Below are positions 18,208-26,926 of a stretch of 64,000 nucleotides of DNA, one piece after another. Origin of the DNA: Thermomonas sp. GTDB taxonomy: Bacteria > Pseudomonadota > Gammaproteobacteria > Xanthomonadales > Xanthomonadaceae. Position numbers and translations under genes: made by a program. The notes under the pieces were generated by a model. It worked only from the letters and a program-made list of their open reading frames with translations, did not search any database and was not told the DNA's origin. The stretch lies in NCBI GenBank assembly GCA_020692565.1, contig JAIMKJ010000005.1:97524-161523 (forward strand), read 5' to 3'. Within the stretch, counting starts at the first letter, position 1, and each line of letters starts with the position of its first letter.

Positions 18208-18412
18208 GCGGAGTCTCCGGAAGATGTCAGCGAAAGAAGCGGAAAGGGCAGCGGGAACGACGCGGGCGTATCGCCCGCCGGTGGGAACCGCTACGGCATT
18301 GCCGTCATTGTGCCCATTCCGTCGCCCGGCGCAATCGCGCACCGCCATCGGGACTGCGGCGACCGGACCGCTGCGACCGGCGGGATCTGCCGTAATCCGC
18401 TGCCTGCCGTCG

Positions 18413-20332
18413 TCAGGCGTCGTCGCCGCGCAGCGCGCGGACCTTGGTTTCCAACGATGCGGCGGTGGCTTCGCGGCCGTCCACCGGCTCTCCGGCCAGC
18501 ACTTCGACATGCGCGCGGAACCGGCGTGGCACCCGCATCTGGCGCAGGCGGCCATCGCGCTTGCTCCACATGCTGGTCCACATGTGCTTCAGCGCCATCG
18601 GTACTACCGGGACCGGCCGCCGTTCCAGCACCCGTTCCATGCCCGCCTTGAACGGCGCGATCTCGCCGTCGCGGGTCAGTGCGCCTTCGGGAAAGATGCC
18701 GACCAGCTGCCCGTCGGCCAGCGCCGCGTCGATCTCCTCGAACGCACGCTGCATCACCTCCGGGTCTTCCTTGGCACCGGCGATGGGAATGGCCTTGCCG
18801 GTACGGAAGATCCAGCGCATCACCGGCACATTGAAGATCTTGTAGTACATGACGAAGCGCACCGGTCGCGGAATGCTGGCCGAGAGGATCAGCGCATCCA
18901 TGTAACTGACGTGGTTGCAGACGATCAACGCCGGGCCTTCGTCGGGCACATGCTTCTCGATGCCGTGCAGCCGCAGCCGGTACAGCGAACGCACCAGCAG
19001 CCAGCTGAGGAAGCGCATCAGGAATTCCGGCACGATCGTGAAGATCCACAGCGCCACCAGTGTGTTGGCGATGGCCAGGCACAGGAACAGCTGCGGGATG
19101 CTCAGGCCGGGCATCGGCACGACGGTGTCGCCGATCGTGAACTGCTCCATCTGCAGCGCGATGCCCAGCACCGCCGCCATCACGATGAAGAAGGCATTCT
19201 GGATATTGACCGCCGAGATCACCCGCGACAGTTCGCTGCGCGGCGTGCGGCTCTGGATCAGCGCGAACAGCGGCACCAGGAAGAAGCCGGTGAACAGGCC
19301 GACCGCGGCCAGATCGAGCGTCACCCGCCAGCCGCCCGGCTGCGCCAGGAAGCCGGCGACATCCAACCCGGTCGCCGTTGCCGCGCCGCTGCGCGCGAAA
19401 TACAGATCGAACAGGAACACGCTCATGCCGAACGCGCCCAGCGGCACCAGGCCGATTTCCACGGTGCGCGCCGACAGCTTCTCGCACAGCAGCGATCCGA
19501 TGCCGGTGCCGACGGAGAACACGCCCAGGGCGACCAGATACAGGGTTTCGTCGCCGCCGAGATTGAGTTTCGCGTAGCTCGGCAACTGCGCGGTCAGCAT
19601 GGTGCCGACGAACCAGAACCACGACACGCCCAGCATCGCGTTGCGCACCGCCAGCTGCTTGCGCGCGAGTTTCAATACCCGGCGCGATTCGGGGATCGGA
19701 TTGACGTGGACCTTGAGGTCCGGCGCGCCGGCATCCACCGTGGGGATGAGGCGGCTCACCGCGTTGCCCAGCATCGCCAGCAGGATGATGGCCGCGGCGG
19801 CGGTCTGCGGGCCGTAGTCGCCGGCGAGCTTGAAGATCATGCCGCCGGCGATCATGCCGACCAGGATCGAAATCGAGGTGCCCATCTCGACCAGGCCATT
19901 GCCGCCGGTCAGTTCCTCCGGCTTCAGCACCGAGGGCAGGATCGAATATTTCACCGGCCCGAACAGCGCCGACTGCACGCCGGTGCCGAACAGCGCCACC
20001 AGCAGCAGCGGCATGTTCTGCAACATGAAACCGACCGCCGCCACCGACATGATCGCGATTTCCATCGCGGTGGTGATGCGGATCAGCCGCGACTTCTCCA
20101 GTTTCTCGGCGATCTGTCCTGCGGTGGCCGAGAACAGGAAGAACGGCAGGATGAAAAGGGCCGGCGCGAGATTGGTGTAGAGCGTGCGTTGCTGATCGTC
20201 CACGCCCAGCCAGAACAGCAGGCCGATGATCGCCTGACGATAGACATTGTCGTTGAACGCCCCCAGCGACTGCACCACGAAGAAAGGCAGGAAGCGGCGT
20301 TGCCGCAACAGGTCGAACTGGTTGTAGGCCAT
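18413..20332 (-). CDS. MFS transporter fused to PlsC-type acyltransferase
   Basis: A 639-residue fusion. Residues 1-430 are an MFS transporter of the LplT type (FLPFFVVQSLGAFNDNVYRQ at the start, about 12 helices). Residues 440-620 form a 1-acyl-glycerol-phosphate acyltransferase domain with the NHVSYMD catalytic box and the FPEGALTRDGE substrate box. LplT flips lysophospholipids inward and Aas re-acylates them; here both steps sit in one polypeptide, but the acyl-ACP synthetase domain of Aas is absent. The likely role is lysophospholipid recycling in the inner membrane. Confidence 0.85.
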   Translation of the reverse strand: MAYNQFDLLRQRRFLPFFVVQSLGAFNDNVYRQAIIGLLFWLGVDDQQRTLYTNLAPALFILPFFLFSATAGQIAEKLEKSRLIRITTAMEIAIMSVAAVGFMLQNMPLLLVALFGTGVQSALFGPVKYSILPSVLKPEELTGGNGLVEMGTSISILVGMIAGGMIFKLAGDYGPQTAAAAIILLAMLGNAVSRLIPTVDAGAPDLKVHVNPIPESRRVLKLARKQLAVRNAMLGVSWFWFVGTMLTAQLPSYAKLNLGGDETLYLVALGVFSVGTGIGSLLCEKLSARTVEIGLVPLGAFGMSVFLFDLYFARSGAATATGLDVAGFLAQPGGWRVTLDLAAVGLFTGFFLVPLFALIQSRTPRSELSRVISAVNIQNAFFIVMAAVLGIALQMEQFTIGDTVVPMPGLSIPQLFLCLAIANTLVALWIFTIVPEFLMRFLSWLLVRSLYRLRLHGIEKHVPDEGPALIVCNHVSYMDALILSASIPRPVRFVMYYKIFNVPVMRWIFRTGKAIPIAGAKEDPEVMQRAFEEIDAALADGQLVGIFPEGALTRDGEIAPFKAGMERVLERRPVPVVPMALKHMWTSMWSKRDGRLRQMRVPRRFRAHVEVLAGEPVDGREATAASLETKVRALRGDDA

Positions 20333-20415
20333 GCGCGCTCCGCGGAATCGGCGACCGCCGCCGACCGCCGGCGGATGTCCGGCGGAGACTAGCAGAGATG
20401 GGTTGCTTCGCGCGC

Positions 20416-20550
20416 AGGAGGGGCTTCAGCCCCGGGCTTCGCTTGCATGGAAAGGGCTTCAGCCCGGAGTTCGCTTGTGTAGGAGGGGCTTCAGCCCCGA
20501 GCGCTTTCATGAAAGCCTTGTGACAACAACATCGGGCCTGAAGGCCCGCC
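20416..20550. repeat. tandem REP-like repeats
   Basis: Three direct copies of a unit with core AGGGGCTTCAGCCCC or close variants begin near 20416, 20450 and 20481, spaced by about 32 bases. An inverted relative (CGGGCCTGAAGGCCCG) lies near 20533. The same core forms the arms of the element inside valS at 63467-63556. This is intergenic DNA between two minus-strand genes; the unit is near-palindromic and may form a stem after transcription. Confidence 0.7.
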
Positions 20551-20572
20551 AGCGGATGCAGGGTTTCCTCGG

Positions 20573-22858
20573 TCAAACGATGATGTCGTCGCTGGATGTG
20601 GGCGCCACCGCGTCGGCCAGCTCCGACAACAGTGCGGACAGCCTGCCTTCGCTGCGTTTCCACGACCAGAACAGCGGCGCGGCCAGTGTCGCCCGACACC
20701 AGATACGGCCCTGCCGCTGGGACGCAGGCAGTGCGTTCGCCCGCCGCAGCCAGCGCGCGAGCTGGCGTTCCGCCGAATCCGGCGGACGCGGCCGCGTGGG
20801 ACAGAACGGCTGGAAGTTCACCAGGTACACGCGATCCGCCGTGCGGATCACCGCTTCCGGCCAGACCCGGGTCGCGAAGCCCTGCGCGAGCCAGGCTTCG
20901 CGACCGATCGGGCCGTGGCGCTTCGGATCGATCAGGCCGTGGCTTTCGATCTCCGGGTCGGACTCCGCGCACCCCAGGAATGCGCGCCACAGGCCACTGT
21001 CGTTGATGCTGCAGCCATCGTGCGTGTAGACGGATTTGCGTACCGGCAGCGCGTGCCGCATCCGCAGCACCCGATGGGACAGGTCGCTCAGGCGTTCCGC
21101 AAGCGGCAGGCCTTCGACACAGGCCAGCGGCAGCGCGATGTCGAACGCCGCAGCGCGCGCCTGCAGTGCGACCACAATCAGATCGTCGATGGCGGGGTCA
21201 TCGATGGCAGCCCTGCCGACGACATCGTGGCGGTCGCGCGCGCGTCTGACCGCATGCGCGCCGTGGGCGCACAGCCCTGCGCGCAGCAGTAGCGCATAAG
21301 CGGCATGGCACTGCGGATGTTCGATCACCGACAGTACGTCGATCAGGTTCTGTGGTGCGCGCCGGTGCGTCGCCCGCTCGCGGTTCTCGTTGCGGACATC
21401 GGCGAAATCCGGCTCCGGCCACAGCGGTGCCGCCCCCGCGGCGACAACGGCGAGTGGATCGATGCCGTCGCGATGCGTCCGCAGCGTCACGACCACGCAG
21501 ATCCGGGCGTCGGCCAGCGTCGATCTCGCCGGCAGACGGTCCACGATCGCGCGCACGTCGTCGCCGCACGCACGATCGCCGCCGATCGCGATGGTGTCGG
21601 GCGCGAAGCCGTTGACGATCAGGAATCGTCGCGCGGCGGGCAGCAGCGACGGTGTATCGCACAGCACCAGCATCCGCGGTCGACGCGCAGCGTCGAGCGA
21701 TGCGAAGCCGGGTTCCCGTCGGCGCAATGCGTCGATGCCTGCCCGCAGCAGCGCAGGGTGGCTGCGGGACAGTCGCGGTCGCAGCCCGCAATGCCGTGGC
21801 CGCTTGAACCGCAGCGAAGGCAGCCGTGTCGTTGCGGTCGCTTCGAGCATCGGCAGTTTTGCCGCACCGCGCCGGATCATGCGTTCCTGCGGGGCATCGA
21901 CGATCGCGTCGGCGTGGTCTCCGCCCAGCATCAGTTCGACCCGCAACCGTGCGCCGGATTGCGAGGCTCCGGCGCCAAGGGCGTGCGGGCCGCAGGTCGC
22001 GATCAGCGACAGGACCGGGCCCTCGGTCGCTCCGTTCGCGGCTTCGACGATCCGCAAAGCGCCGCGCTCCGGCGCGGCATCGTCGTGCGGCGATTGCATT
22101 CGCAGCCAATCCCGGAACGGTCCACGCAGCGCGGGCGGCAGGAACAGTCGCGCATGGCGCAGCAGGCTGCTGGCATCGGCGCAATGTTCGTCCGCATGTC
22201 GTCCGTCAGCACGCCCGAATATCGCCTGCAGCAATCGCTGGCGGATGCCCGGCGTCGCGGCGATCAGTTGCAGCCTTGCGCCAGCGGCCGAGCCTTCGTC
22301 ATCGGCAGAGGCCACGGCATTGGCCCACCACCAGACCAGCAGCGCCTGCAGGACCCAGCGGGCGCCACCGCCCGGCGCCAGCCGCAGGCGGTAACGGCTG
22401 TCGCGGGCCCACGGCGCATTCACCGTGGGCTGCGGACCGCAGGCGCATAGGTGCAGTTGGACGGGGTCGTCCGAGCGCAGGAGTTCGTGCGCGATGATCG
22501 TGTGCAGGATCGACTCGCGCTGCGCGAAGTGGAAATTGTCGACCCTCGCCCTGCAGGTGTCGGTCGAGAACCACCAGCGCAGCAGGCGGTCGCTGGCCGG
22601 CGTCAACTGTGCGGCCAACGGGCTGCCTGCATGGCTGCTTCCATTGCCGAATGCGTCCAGTGCTGCGAGCAGTCGTCGCGTGCAGTAATCCAGTGCCGCA
22701 TGCAGCGGCGGCCCCGGGGGATCGACGCGGACGGATGGCCGGGCGGTGGCCGACATCCCTGCGGGTGACGCGCCATCGGTCACGCCGCCGGCATCGCCGT
22801 CGGGCTCTCGCTTCGCGGCTGCGGGCATCTCCGCAGTGGACATCGCTGATGTGGACAT
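20573..22858 (-). CDS. type III restriction Res-like protein, Walker A lost
   Basis: About 761 residues with the start at 22858, which has a strong GGGAGGG site. The N-terminal DNFHFAQRESILHTI and C-terminal sequence (NLIDVLSVIEHPQC, KSVYTHDGCSINDS, VYLVNFQPF) resemble Res subunits of type III restriction-modification or related DEAD-box helicase-nucleases. Where Res proteins have ATGSGKT, this one has APGGGAR, so the P-loop Lys is missing. The following LIAATPGIRQRL still matches the family's TPGI segment. No methylase gene is nearby. It is likely an ATPase-dead descendant, either decayed or adapted to a new role. My homology call is from memory of the family, not a search. Confidence 0.55.
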   Translation of the reverse strand: MSTSAMSTAEMPAAAKREPDGDAGGVTDGASPAGMSATARPSVRVDPPGPPLHAALDYCTRRLLAALDAFGNGSSHAGSPLAAQLTPASDRLLRWWFSTDTCRARVDNFHFAQRESILHTIIAHELLRSDDPVQLHLCACGPQPTVNAPWARDSRYRLRLAPGGGARWVLQALLVWWWANAVASADDEGSAAGARLQLIAATPGIRQRLLQAIFGRADGRHADEHCADASSLLRHARLFLPPALRGPFRDWLRMQSPHDDAAPERGALRIVEAANGATEGPVLSLIATCGPHALGAGASQSGARLRVELMLGGDHADAIVDAPQERMIRRGAAKLPMLEATATTRLPSLRFKRPRHCGLRPRLSRSHPALLRAGIDALRRREPGFASLDAARRPRMLVLCDTPSLLPAARRFLIVNGFAPDTIAIGGDRACGDDVRAIVDRLPARSTLADARICVVVTLRTHRDGIDPLAVVAAGAAPLWPEPDFADVRNENRERATHRRAPQNLIDVLSVIEHPQCHAAYALLLRAGLCAHGAHAVRRARDRHDVVGRAAIDDPAIDDLIVVALQARAAAFDIALPLACVEGLPLAERLSDLSHRVLRMRHALPVRKSVYTHDGCSINDSGLWRAFLGCAESDPEIESHGLIDPKRHGPIGREAWLAQGFATRVWPEAVIRTADRVYLVNFQPFCPTRPRPPDSAERQLARWLRRANALPASQRQGRIWCRATLAAPLFWSWKRSEGRLSALLSELADAVAPTSSDDIIV

Positions 22859-22897
22859 CGCCGCCCTCCCTGGTTCAGTGAGCATGCACGCTAACAA

Positions 22898-22927
22898 AAA
22901 GTTTGATAACATACAAATCATAACTTT
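22898..22927. promoter_or_regulatory. candidate XRE operator 1
   Basis: An AT-rich imperfect inverted repeat: AAAGTTTGAT (22898-22907) against ATCATAACTTT (22917-22927). It sits between the Res-like gene and the first XRE gene and ends 35 bases before the XRE start. The region around the second XRE gene has a similar element at the same distance, which supports an operator. Confidence 0.45.
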
Positions 22928-22961
22928 CCAACGCCGGCGTGCACCGGCCTAACGTCAGGTG

Positions 22962-23357
22962 ATGAGCAATGAACATATTGCGTTCAGCGAACGGCTGCGC
23001 GCGGCCTTGCAACGGGCGGGCGTCGGCGAGAGTCCCGTCGAACTGGTGCGCCTGCTCGCCAGGTTCGGCGGCGAGCCCGTTTCCCAGCAAGCCGTTTCCG
23101 GCTGGCTGAAGGGGCGCGCCATGCCAAGGCAGGCCAATCTGAGAGCGCTGGCGAAGATGCTGTCGGTGGAACCGCAGCAATTGCAGTACGGCGACGACAC
23201 CCGGCGCGTGAAGGAGACGCGCGGCGAGTGGCATCTGGACCCGCGCGATCAGCTGGCGATCGAGGCGTTCCTGCGTCTGCCGACCGCGCAGCGAAAGCTG
23301 CTCCGGCATCTCATCGAGGAGTTCTTCCGATCGGGGGCGGGCGGCAAGCGGGGCTGA
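22962..23357 (+). CDS. XRE-family regulator, copy 1
   Basis: 131 residues. An N-terminal helix-turn-helix domain (FSERLRAALQRAG through VSQQAVSGWLKGRAMPR to LRALAKMLSVEPQQLQYG) is followed by a short helical tail (DQLAIEAFLRLPTAQRKLL). It is about 75% identical by eye to the next gene. It is divergent from the Res-like gene, with a shared regulatory region, so it may repress that gene and itself. An overlapping GTG at 22959 is an alternative start. It is likely cytoplasmic and dimeric. Confidence 0.8.
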   Translation: MSNEHIAFSERLRAALQRAGVGESPVELVRLLARFGGEPVSQQAVSGWLKGRAMPRQANLRALAKMLSVEPQQLQYGDDTRRVKETRGEWHLDPRDQLAIEAFLRLPTAQRKLLRHLIEEFFRSGAGGKRG

Positions 23358-23423
23358 TCGTTTGCATCGCCGATGCCGGCGCGATGCGGGACAGGCATCG
23401 CGGACTGCGCGGTACGGCAACGT

Positions 23424-23453
23424 AAACTGAGTATCGAAGACAACTCAAGTTTT
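23424..23453. promoter_or_regulatory. candidate XRE operator 2
   Basis: An imperfect inverted repeat: AAACTGAGT (23424-23432) against ACTCAAGTTT (23443-23452). It ends 35 bases before the second XRE start, the same spacing as the element before copy 1, and like it is AT-rich in GC-rich surroundings. Confidence 0.4.
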
Positions 23454-23487
23454 CAAATCGGAGCCGGCGCCGCCCTAAGGTCGGCGC

Positions 23488-23892
23488 ATGAAAACTGAAC
23501 AAGATGCCTTCAGCGAGCGCCTCCGCGCCGCATTGCGCCAGGCCGGCATGAGCGAGAGTCCGGCCGAACTGGTACGACTTCTGGCCCGCTTCGGCGGCGA
23601 GCCCGTCTCACAACAGGCGATCTCCGGCTGGTTGAACGGACGCGCCATGCCGCGTCAGGCCAATCTGCGCGCCCTCGCCAAGATGCTGTCGCTCGAACCG
23701 CAGCAACTGCAGTTCGGCGACGACAAGCGGGTGCGCGAAAACCGCAGCGAATGGCGGATGAATCCGCACGACCAGCTTGCCATCGAAACCTTCCTCAAGC
23801 TGCCGGCGGCACAGCGTAAGCTGGTGCGCAGCGTGATCGAAGAGCTGGCCAAACATCACGTGCCCGCCAAGCCGGCCAAGCGCGGACGTTGA
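23488..23892 (+). CDS. XRE-family regulator, copy 2
   Basis: 134 residues, a tandem paralogue of the previous gene with the same helix-turn-helix (VSQQAISGWLNGRAMPRQAN) and the same tail, ending in a Lys-rich extension (PAKPAKRGR). Changes between the copies are mostly outside the recognition helix, so both probably bind related sites. It converges with purD, 10 bases away. No partner gene other than copy 1 and the Res-like protein is near. Confidence 0.8.
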   Translation: MKTEQDAFSERLRAALRQAGMSESPAELVRLLARFGGEPVSQQAISGWLNGRAMPRQANLRALAKMLSLEPQQLQFGDDKRVRENRSEWRMNPHDQLAIETFLKLPAAQRKLVRSVIEELAKHHVPAKPAKRGR

Positions 23893-23902
23893 TCGTCGGC
23901 GC

Positions 23903-25189
23903 TCAGGTCTCGCGCGCGATCGCGCGCCAGCCGATATCGTGGCGGTGGAATTCGCCGTCCCAGCCGATATTCGCCATTGCCGCATAAGCGGCGTGTTGCG
24001 CCGCCGCCACGGTGACGCCCAGCGCGCACACGCACAGCACGCGCCCGCCGCTGGTCACCACATTGCCGTCGTCGTCGAGCCGCGTGCCGGCGTGGAAGAC
24101 CTTGGTGCCGATCGCCTGCGGGACATGCAGTCCGTGGATGACGTCGCCGGTCTTCGGCATTTCTGGATAGTGCGCCGCGGCCATCACCACGCCCAGCGAG
24201 GGCTTCGGGTTCCAGCGCGCTTCGACCGCGTGCAGGCGCTGGTCGATGGCGGCTTCGACCAGATCCAGCAGATCCGAATCCAGCCGCAGCATCACCGGCT
24301 GGGTTTCCGGGTCGCCGAAACGCACGTTGAATTCGATCACTTTCGGCGCGCCGTCGGCATCGATCATCAGTCCGGCGTACAGAAAACCGGTGAAGGGCAC
24401 GCCGTCGGCGGCCATGCCGCGCACGGTCGGCTCCACCACTTCGCGCATCACCCGCGCATGCACCTCGGGCGTGACCACCGGCGCGGGCGAGTACGCGCCC
24501 ATGCCGCCGGTGTTGGGGCCGGTGTCGCCGTCGCCCACGCGCTTGTGGTCCTGCGACGTGGCCATCGGCAGTGCGGTGACGCCATCGACCATCGAAATGA
24601 AGCTCGCTTCCTCGCCGTCGAGGAATTCCTCGATCACGACCCGCGAACCCGCGGCGCCGAAGGCGTTGCCCGAGAGCATGTCGCGCACCGCGTCTTCGGC
24701 TTGCTGCAGCGTCATCGCCACGATCACGCCCTTGCCCGCGGCGAGGCCGTCGGCCTTCACCACGATGGGCGCGCCTTTGTCGCGGATGTAGGCGAGGGCG
24801 GCGTCGACTTCGGTATGCACCGCGTAATACGCGGTCGGAATGCCGTGACGGGCGAGGAAATCCTTCGCGAACGCTTTGCTGCCTTCGAGCTGCGCCGCTG
24901 CGGCGGTCGGCCCGAAGATGCGCAGCCCTTCGCTGCGGAAACGGTCGACCACGCCCGCGACCAGCGGCGCCTCGGGCCCGACCACGGTCACCGCGACGCC
25001 TTCCGCGCGCACCAGCGCGGCCAGACCGTCGATGTCGGTCGCCTTCACGTCGACATTGCGGCACTTCGCTTCGGTCGCGGTGCCGGCGTTGCCCGGTGCG
25101 ACCAGCACTTCGGTGATGCGCCTGGACTGCGCGAGCTTCCAGGCGAGGGCGTGTTCGCGGCCGCCGGCGCCGATGACGAGGATTTTCAT
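23903..25189 (-). CDS. purD: phosphoribosylamine--glycine ligase
   Basis: A 428-residue ATP-grasp enzyme of normal length. The start [19 protein letters not shown] is the PurD N-domain; ATP-grasp features include [13 protein letters not shown] and the Mg-binding [12 protein letters not shown]. It makes glycinamide ribonucleotide in purine synthesis. Its ATG overlaps the stop of the upstream GNAT gene (ATGA). It is probably the last gene of the prmA-fis-purH-purD strand run. Confidence 0.95.
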   Translation of the reverse strand: MKILVIGAGGREHALAWKLAQSRRITEVLVAPGNAGTATEAKCRNVDVKATDIDGLAALVRAEGVAVTVVGPEAPLVAGVVDRFRSEGLRIFGPTAAAAQLEGSKAFAKDFLARHGIPTAYYAVHTEVDAALAYIRDKGAPIVVKADGLAAGKGVIVAMTLQQAEDAVRDMLSGNAFGAAGSRVVIEEFLDGEEASFISMVDGVTALPMATSQDHKRVGDGDTGPNTGGMGAYSPAPVVTPEVHARVMREVVEPTVRGMAADGVPFTGFLYAGLMIDADGAPKVIEFNVRFGDPETQPVMLRLDSDLLDLVEAAIDQRLHAVEARWNPKPSLGVVMAAAHYPEMPKTGDVIHGLHVPQAIGTKVFHAGTRLDDDGNVVTSGGRVLCVCALGVTVAAAQHAAYAAMANIGWDGEFHRHDIGWRAIARET

Positions 25190-25698
25190 GAGGGGGTGTA
25201 CTCCGTGATGTCCCTGATTTGCAGCGAAACCAGCTTGCTGCCGCCGGCGACGCGCTGTCGGCCGACCTCGGCGAAGCCGAAGCGGTCATGGAAGGCTTTC
25301 GATGCGGGGTTGGGCGGTTCGAGGTTGTATTCGCAGGCGACGACGCCGATGTCGAGCCGGTGCGTGCGATCGAAGAGATCGTCGTACAGCCGCCGCCCGA
25401 TGCCTGTGCCTGCCGCTGCGGCATCGACGACGATGCGGTCGACATACGCGAATGACCGGTATCGCGCGGAAAACCATGCGAAGTTGTCGTTGTCGTAAGC
25501 GGCGCCGTCGCGCATCGCCAGCAGGAACCCGGCGACCTCGCCATCGATGACCGCGACCCGGTGATGGAAGGCGAGCGCATGCAGCCGGGACAGCTTCTCG
25601 CCGTCCATCGCGCTGGTTTCGGCCACGAACATCGCGTTGAGCGCGAGGATGCGCTCGAAATCCGCGGCGGTGGCATCCCTCACGGCGGGAGTGGTCAT
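25186..25698 (-). CDS. GNAT family N-acetyltransferase
   Basis: 170 residues from the ATG at 25698. The acetyl-CoA binding loop appears as [16 protein letters not shown] (about 100-115), preceded by YVDRIVVDA, and followed by [21 protein letters not shown], a typical GNAT C-terminal motif. The substrate is unknown. It overlaps purD by 4 bases. A longer in-frame extension upstream is rejected because it has no family-like sequence. Confidence 0.75.
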   Translation of the reverse strand: MTTPAVRDATAADFERILALNAMFVAETSAMDGEKLSRLHALAFHHRVAVIDGEVAGFLLAMRDGAAYDNDNFAWFSARYRSFAYVDRIVVDAAAAGTGIGRRLYDDLFDRTHRLDIGVVACEYNLEPPNPASKAFHDRFGFAEVGRQRVAGGSKLVSLQIRDITEYTPS

Positions 25699-25753
25699 GC
25701 GCGCGAGTCCGCGAGACGTGCCGAAGGTGTTGGCGTGCGGACGTCGTGGACTG

Positions 25754-26863
25754 TCATCGGTCGTCGTTCGCGGTCGAAACGGCATGGCGTCGCGCCTTGA
25801 GATTGCGCCAGGCCACGATGGCCAGGGTCAGCACGGTCAGCGGCATGACCACGGCCTGCATGGCCAGGCGGAAATCTTCCAGTGCGGCGTGATTGGCGGC
25901 GGCCAGTAGCAGATAGGCGGTATAGGCGACGTAGTAACCGAGGAACAGCGCGCCTTCCCAGCGCGCGATGCGGTGGCCGCTGAAGAAGATCGGCAGACAG
26001 GCCACGGCGACCGCGGTCATGATCGGCAGATCGAAGCGGATCGCCGAAGGGCTGACCGGTACGCCGTCGCTGGCGACCATCGCGGTGGCGCCCAGCACCA
26101 GCAGCAGGTTGAAGATGTTGCTGCCGACGATGTTGCCGACCGCGAGATCGCGCTGCCCGCGCAGCACGGACAGGATCGACGTGGCGATTTCCGGCAAGGA
26201 CGTGCCGATCGCGACCACGGTCAGGCCGATCACGAAATCGCTGAGCCCGAAGGCGCTTGCGGTCTGCGTCGCGGCATCCACCAGCAGGCGGGCGCCGACG
26301 ATCAGCATCGCCAGACCCGCCGCCATCGACAGACATTGACGGGCCACACCCACTTTCGGCGCTGGTTCGCCCAACGCCGGTTCGGCCAATTCCGGATCGG
26401 TCGGCACCTGTTCCGGATGCCGCCGCGCCATGCGGATCAGGAACGCGATGTAGGCGATGGCGCAGGCGACAAGCACGCCACCCTCCCAGCGCGCGATGCG
26501 ACCGTCCAGGGCCATGCCGAAGCACAGCAGCGATGCGGCGATCATCAGCGGCACGTCCAGCCACACCAGTTGACGATGCACGACCAGCGGCGCGATCAGG
26601 GCGACCAGGCCAAGGATCAGCAGTACGTTGGCGATATTGCTGCCGACGACATTGCCCAGCGCCAGATCCGGCGTGCCCGACAGCGCGCCGCCGATGCTGA
26701 TCGCCAGTTCCGGCGCGCTGGTGCCGATCGAGACCACGGTCAAGCCGACGATGATCGGCGCCAGTCCCAAGGCCAGCGCCAGCCGCGAGGCGCCGCGCAC
26801 CAGCAGTTCGGCGCCCAGCAAAAGCAGAACGAGGCCGGCGAGGAACAGCAGCAAGAGGGTCAT
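25754..26863 (-). CDS. calcium/sodium antiporter, YrbG-like
   Basis: A 369-residue inner-membrane antiporter of the CaCA superfamily. It has two inverted repeats of five helices, each with the alpha-motif: [13 protein letters not shown] in the first and [12 protein letters not shown] in the second. A charged loop ([16 protein letters not shown]) separates them. The acidic Glu in each motif should bind cation. It lies in the purine strand run but has no clear metabolic link to it. Confidence 0.88.
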   Translation of the reverse strand: MTLLLLFLAGLVLLLLGAELLVRGASRLALALGLAPIIVGLTVVSIGTSAPELAISIGGALSGTPDLALGNVVGSNIANVLLILGLVALIAPLVVHRQLVWLDVPLMIAASLLCFGMALDGRIARWEGGVLVACAIAYIAFLIRMARRHPEQVPTDPELAEPALGEPAPKVGVARQCLSMAAGLAMLIVGARLLVDAATQTASAFGLSDFVIGLTVVAIGTSLPEIATSILSVLRGQRDLAVGNIVGSNIFNLLLVLGATAMVASDGVPVSPSAIRFDLPIMTAVAVACLPIFFSGHRIARWEGALFLGYYVAYTAYLLLAAANHAALEDFRLAMQAVVMPLTVLTLAIVAWRNLKARRHAVSTANDDR

Positions 26864-26926
26864 GGCATCGATTCGTGTCGGGAATGGTCGGCGTGCGGTG
26901 TTTTCACGCGAGCGCGGGAGGCGACG

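Noticed and set aside
18173..20392. 739-codon plus-strand frame opposite the MFS-PlsC gene
   Set aside because: Low-complexity Gln/Arg/His translation; the opposite strand has recognised catalytic motifs.
20416..20550. short spaced repeats considered as a CRISPR array
   Set aside because: The units are palindromic, only three in number and imperfect, with no spacer-like unique sequence and no cas genes.
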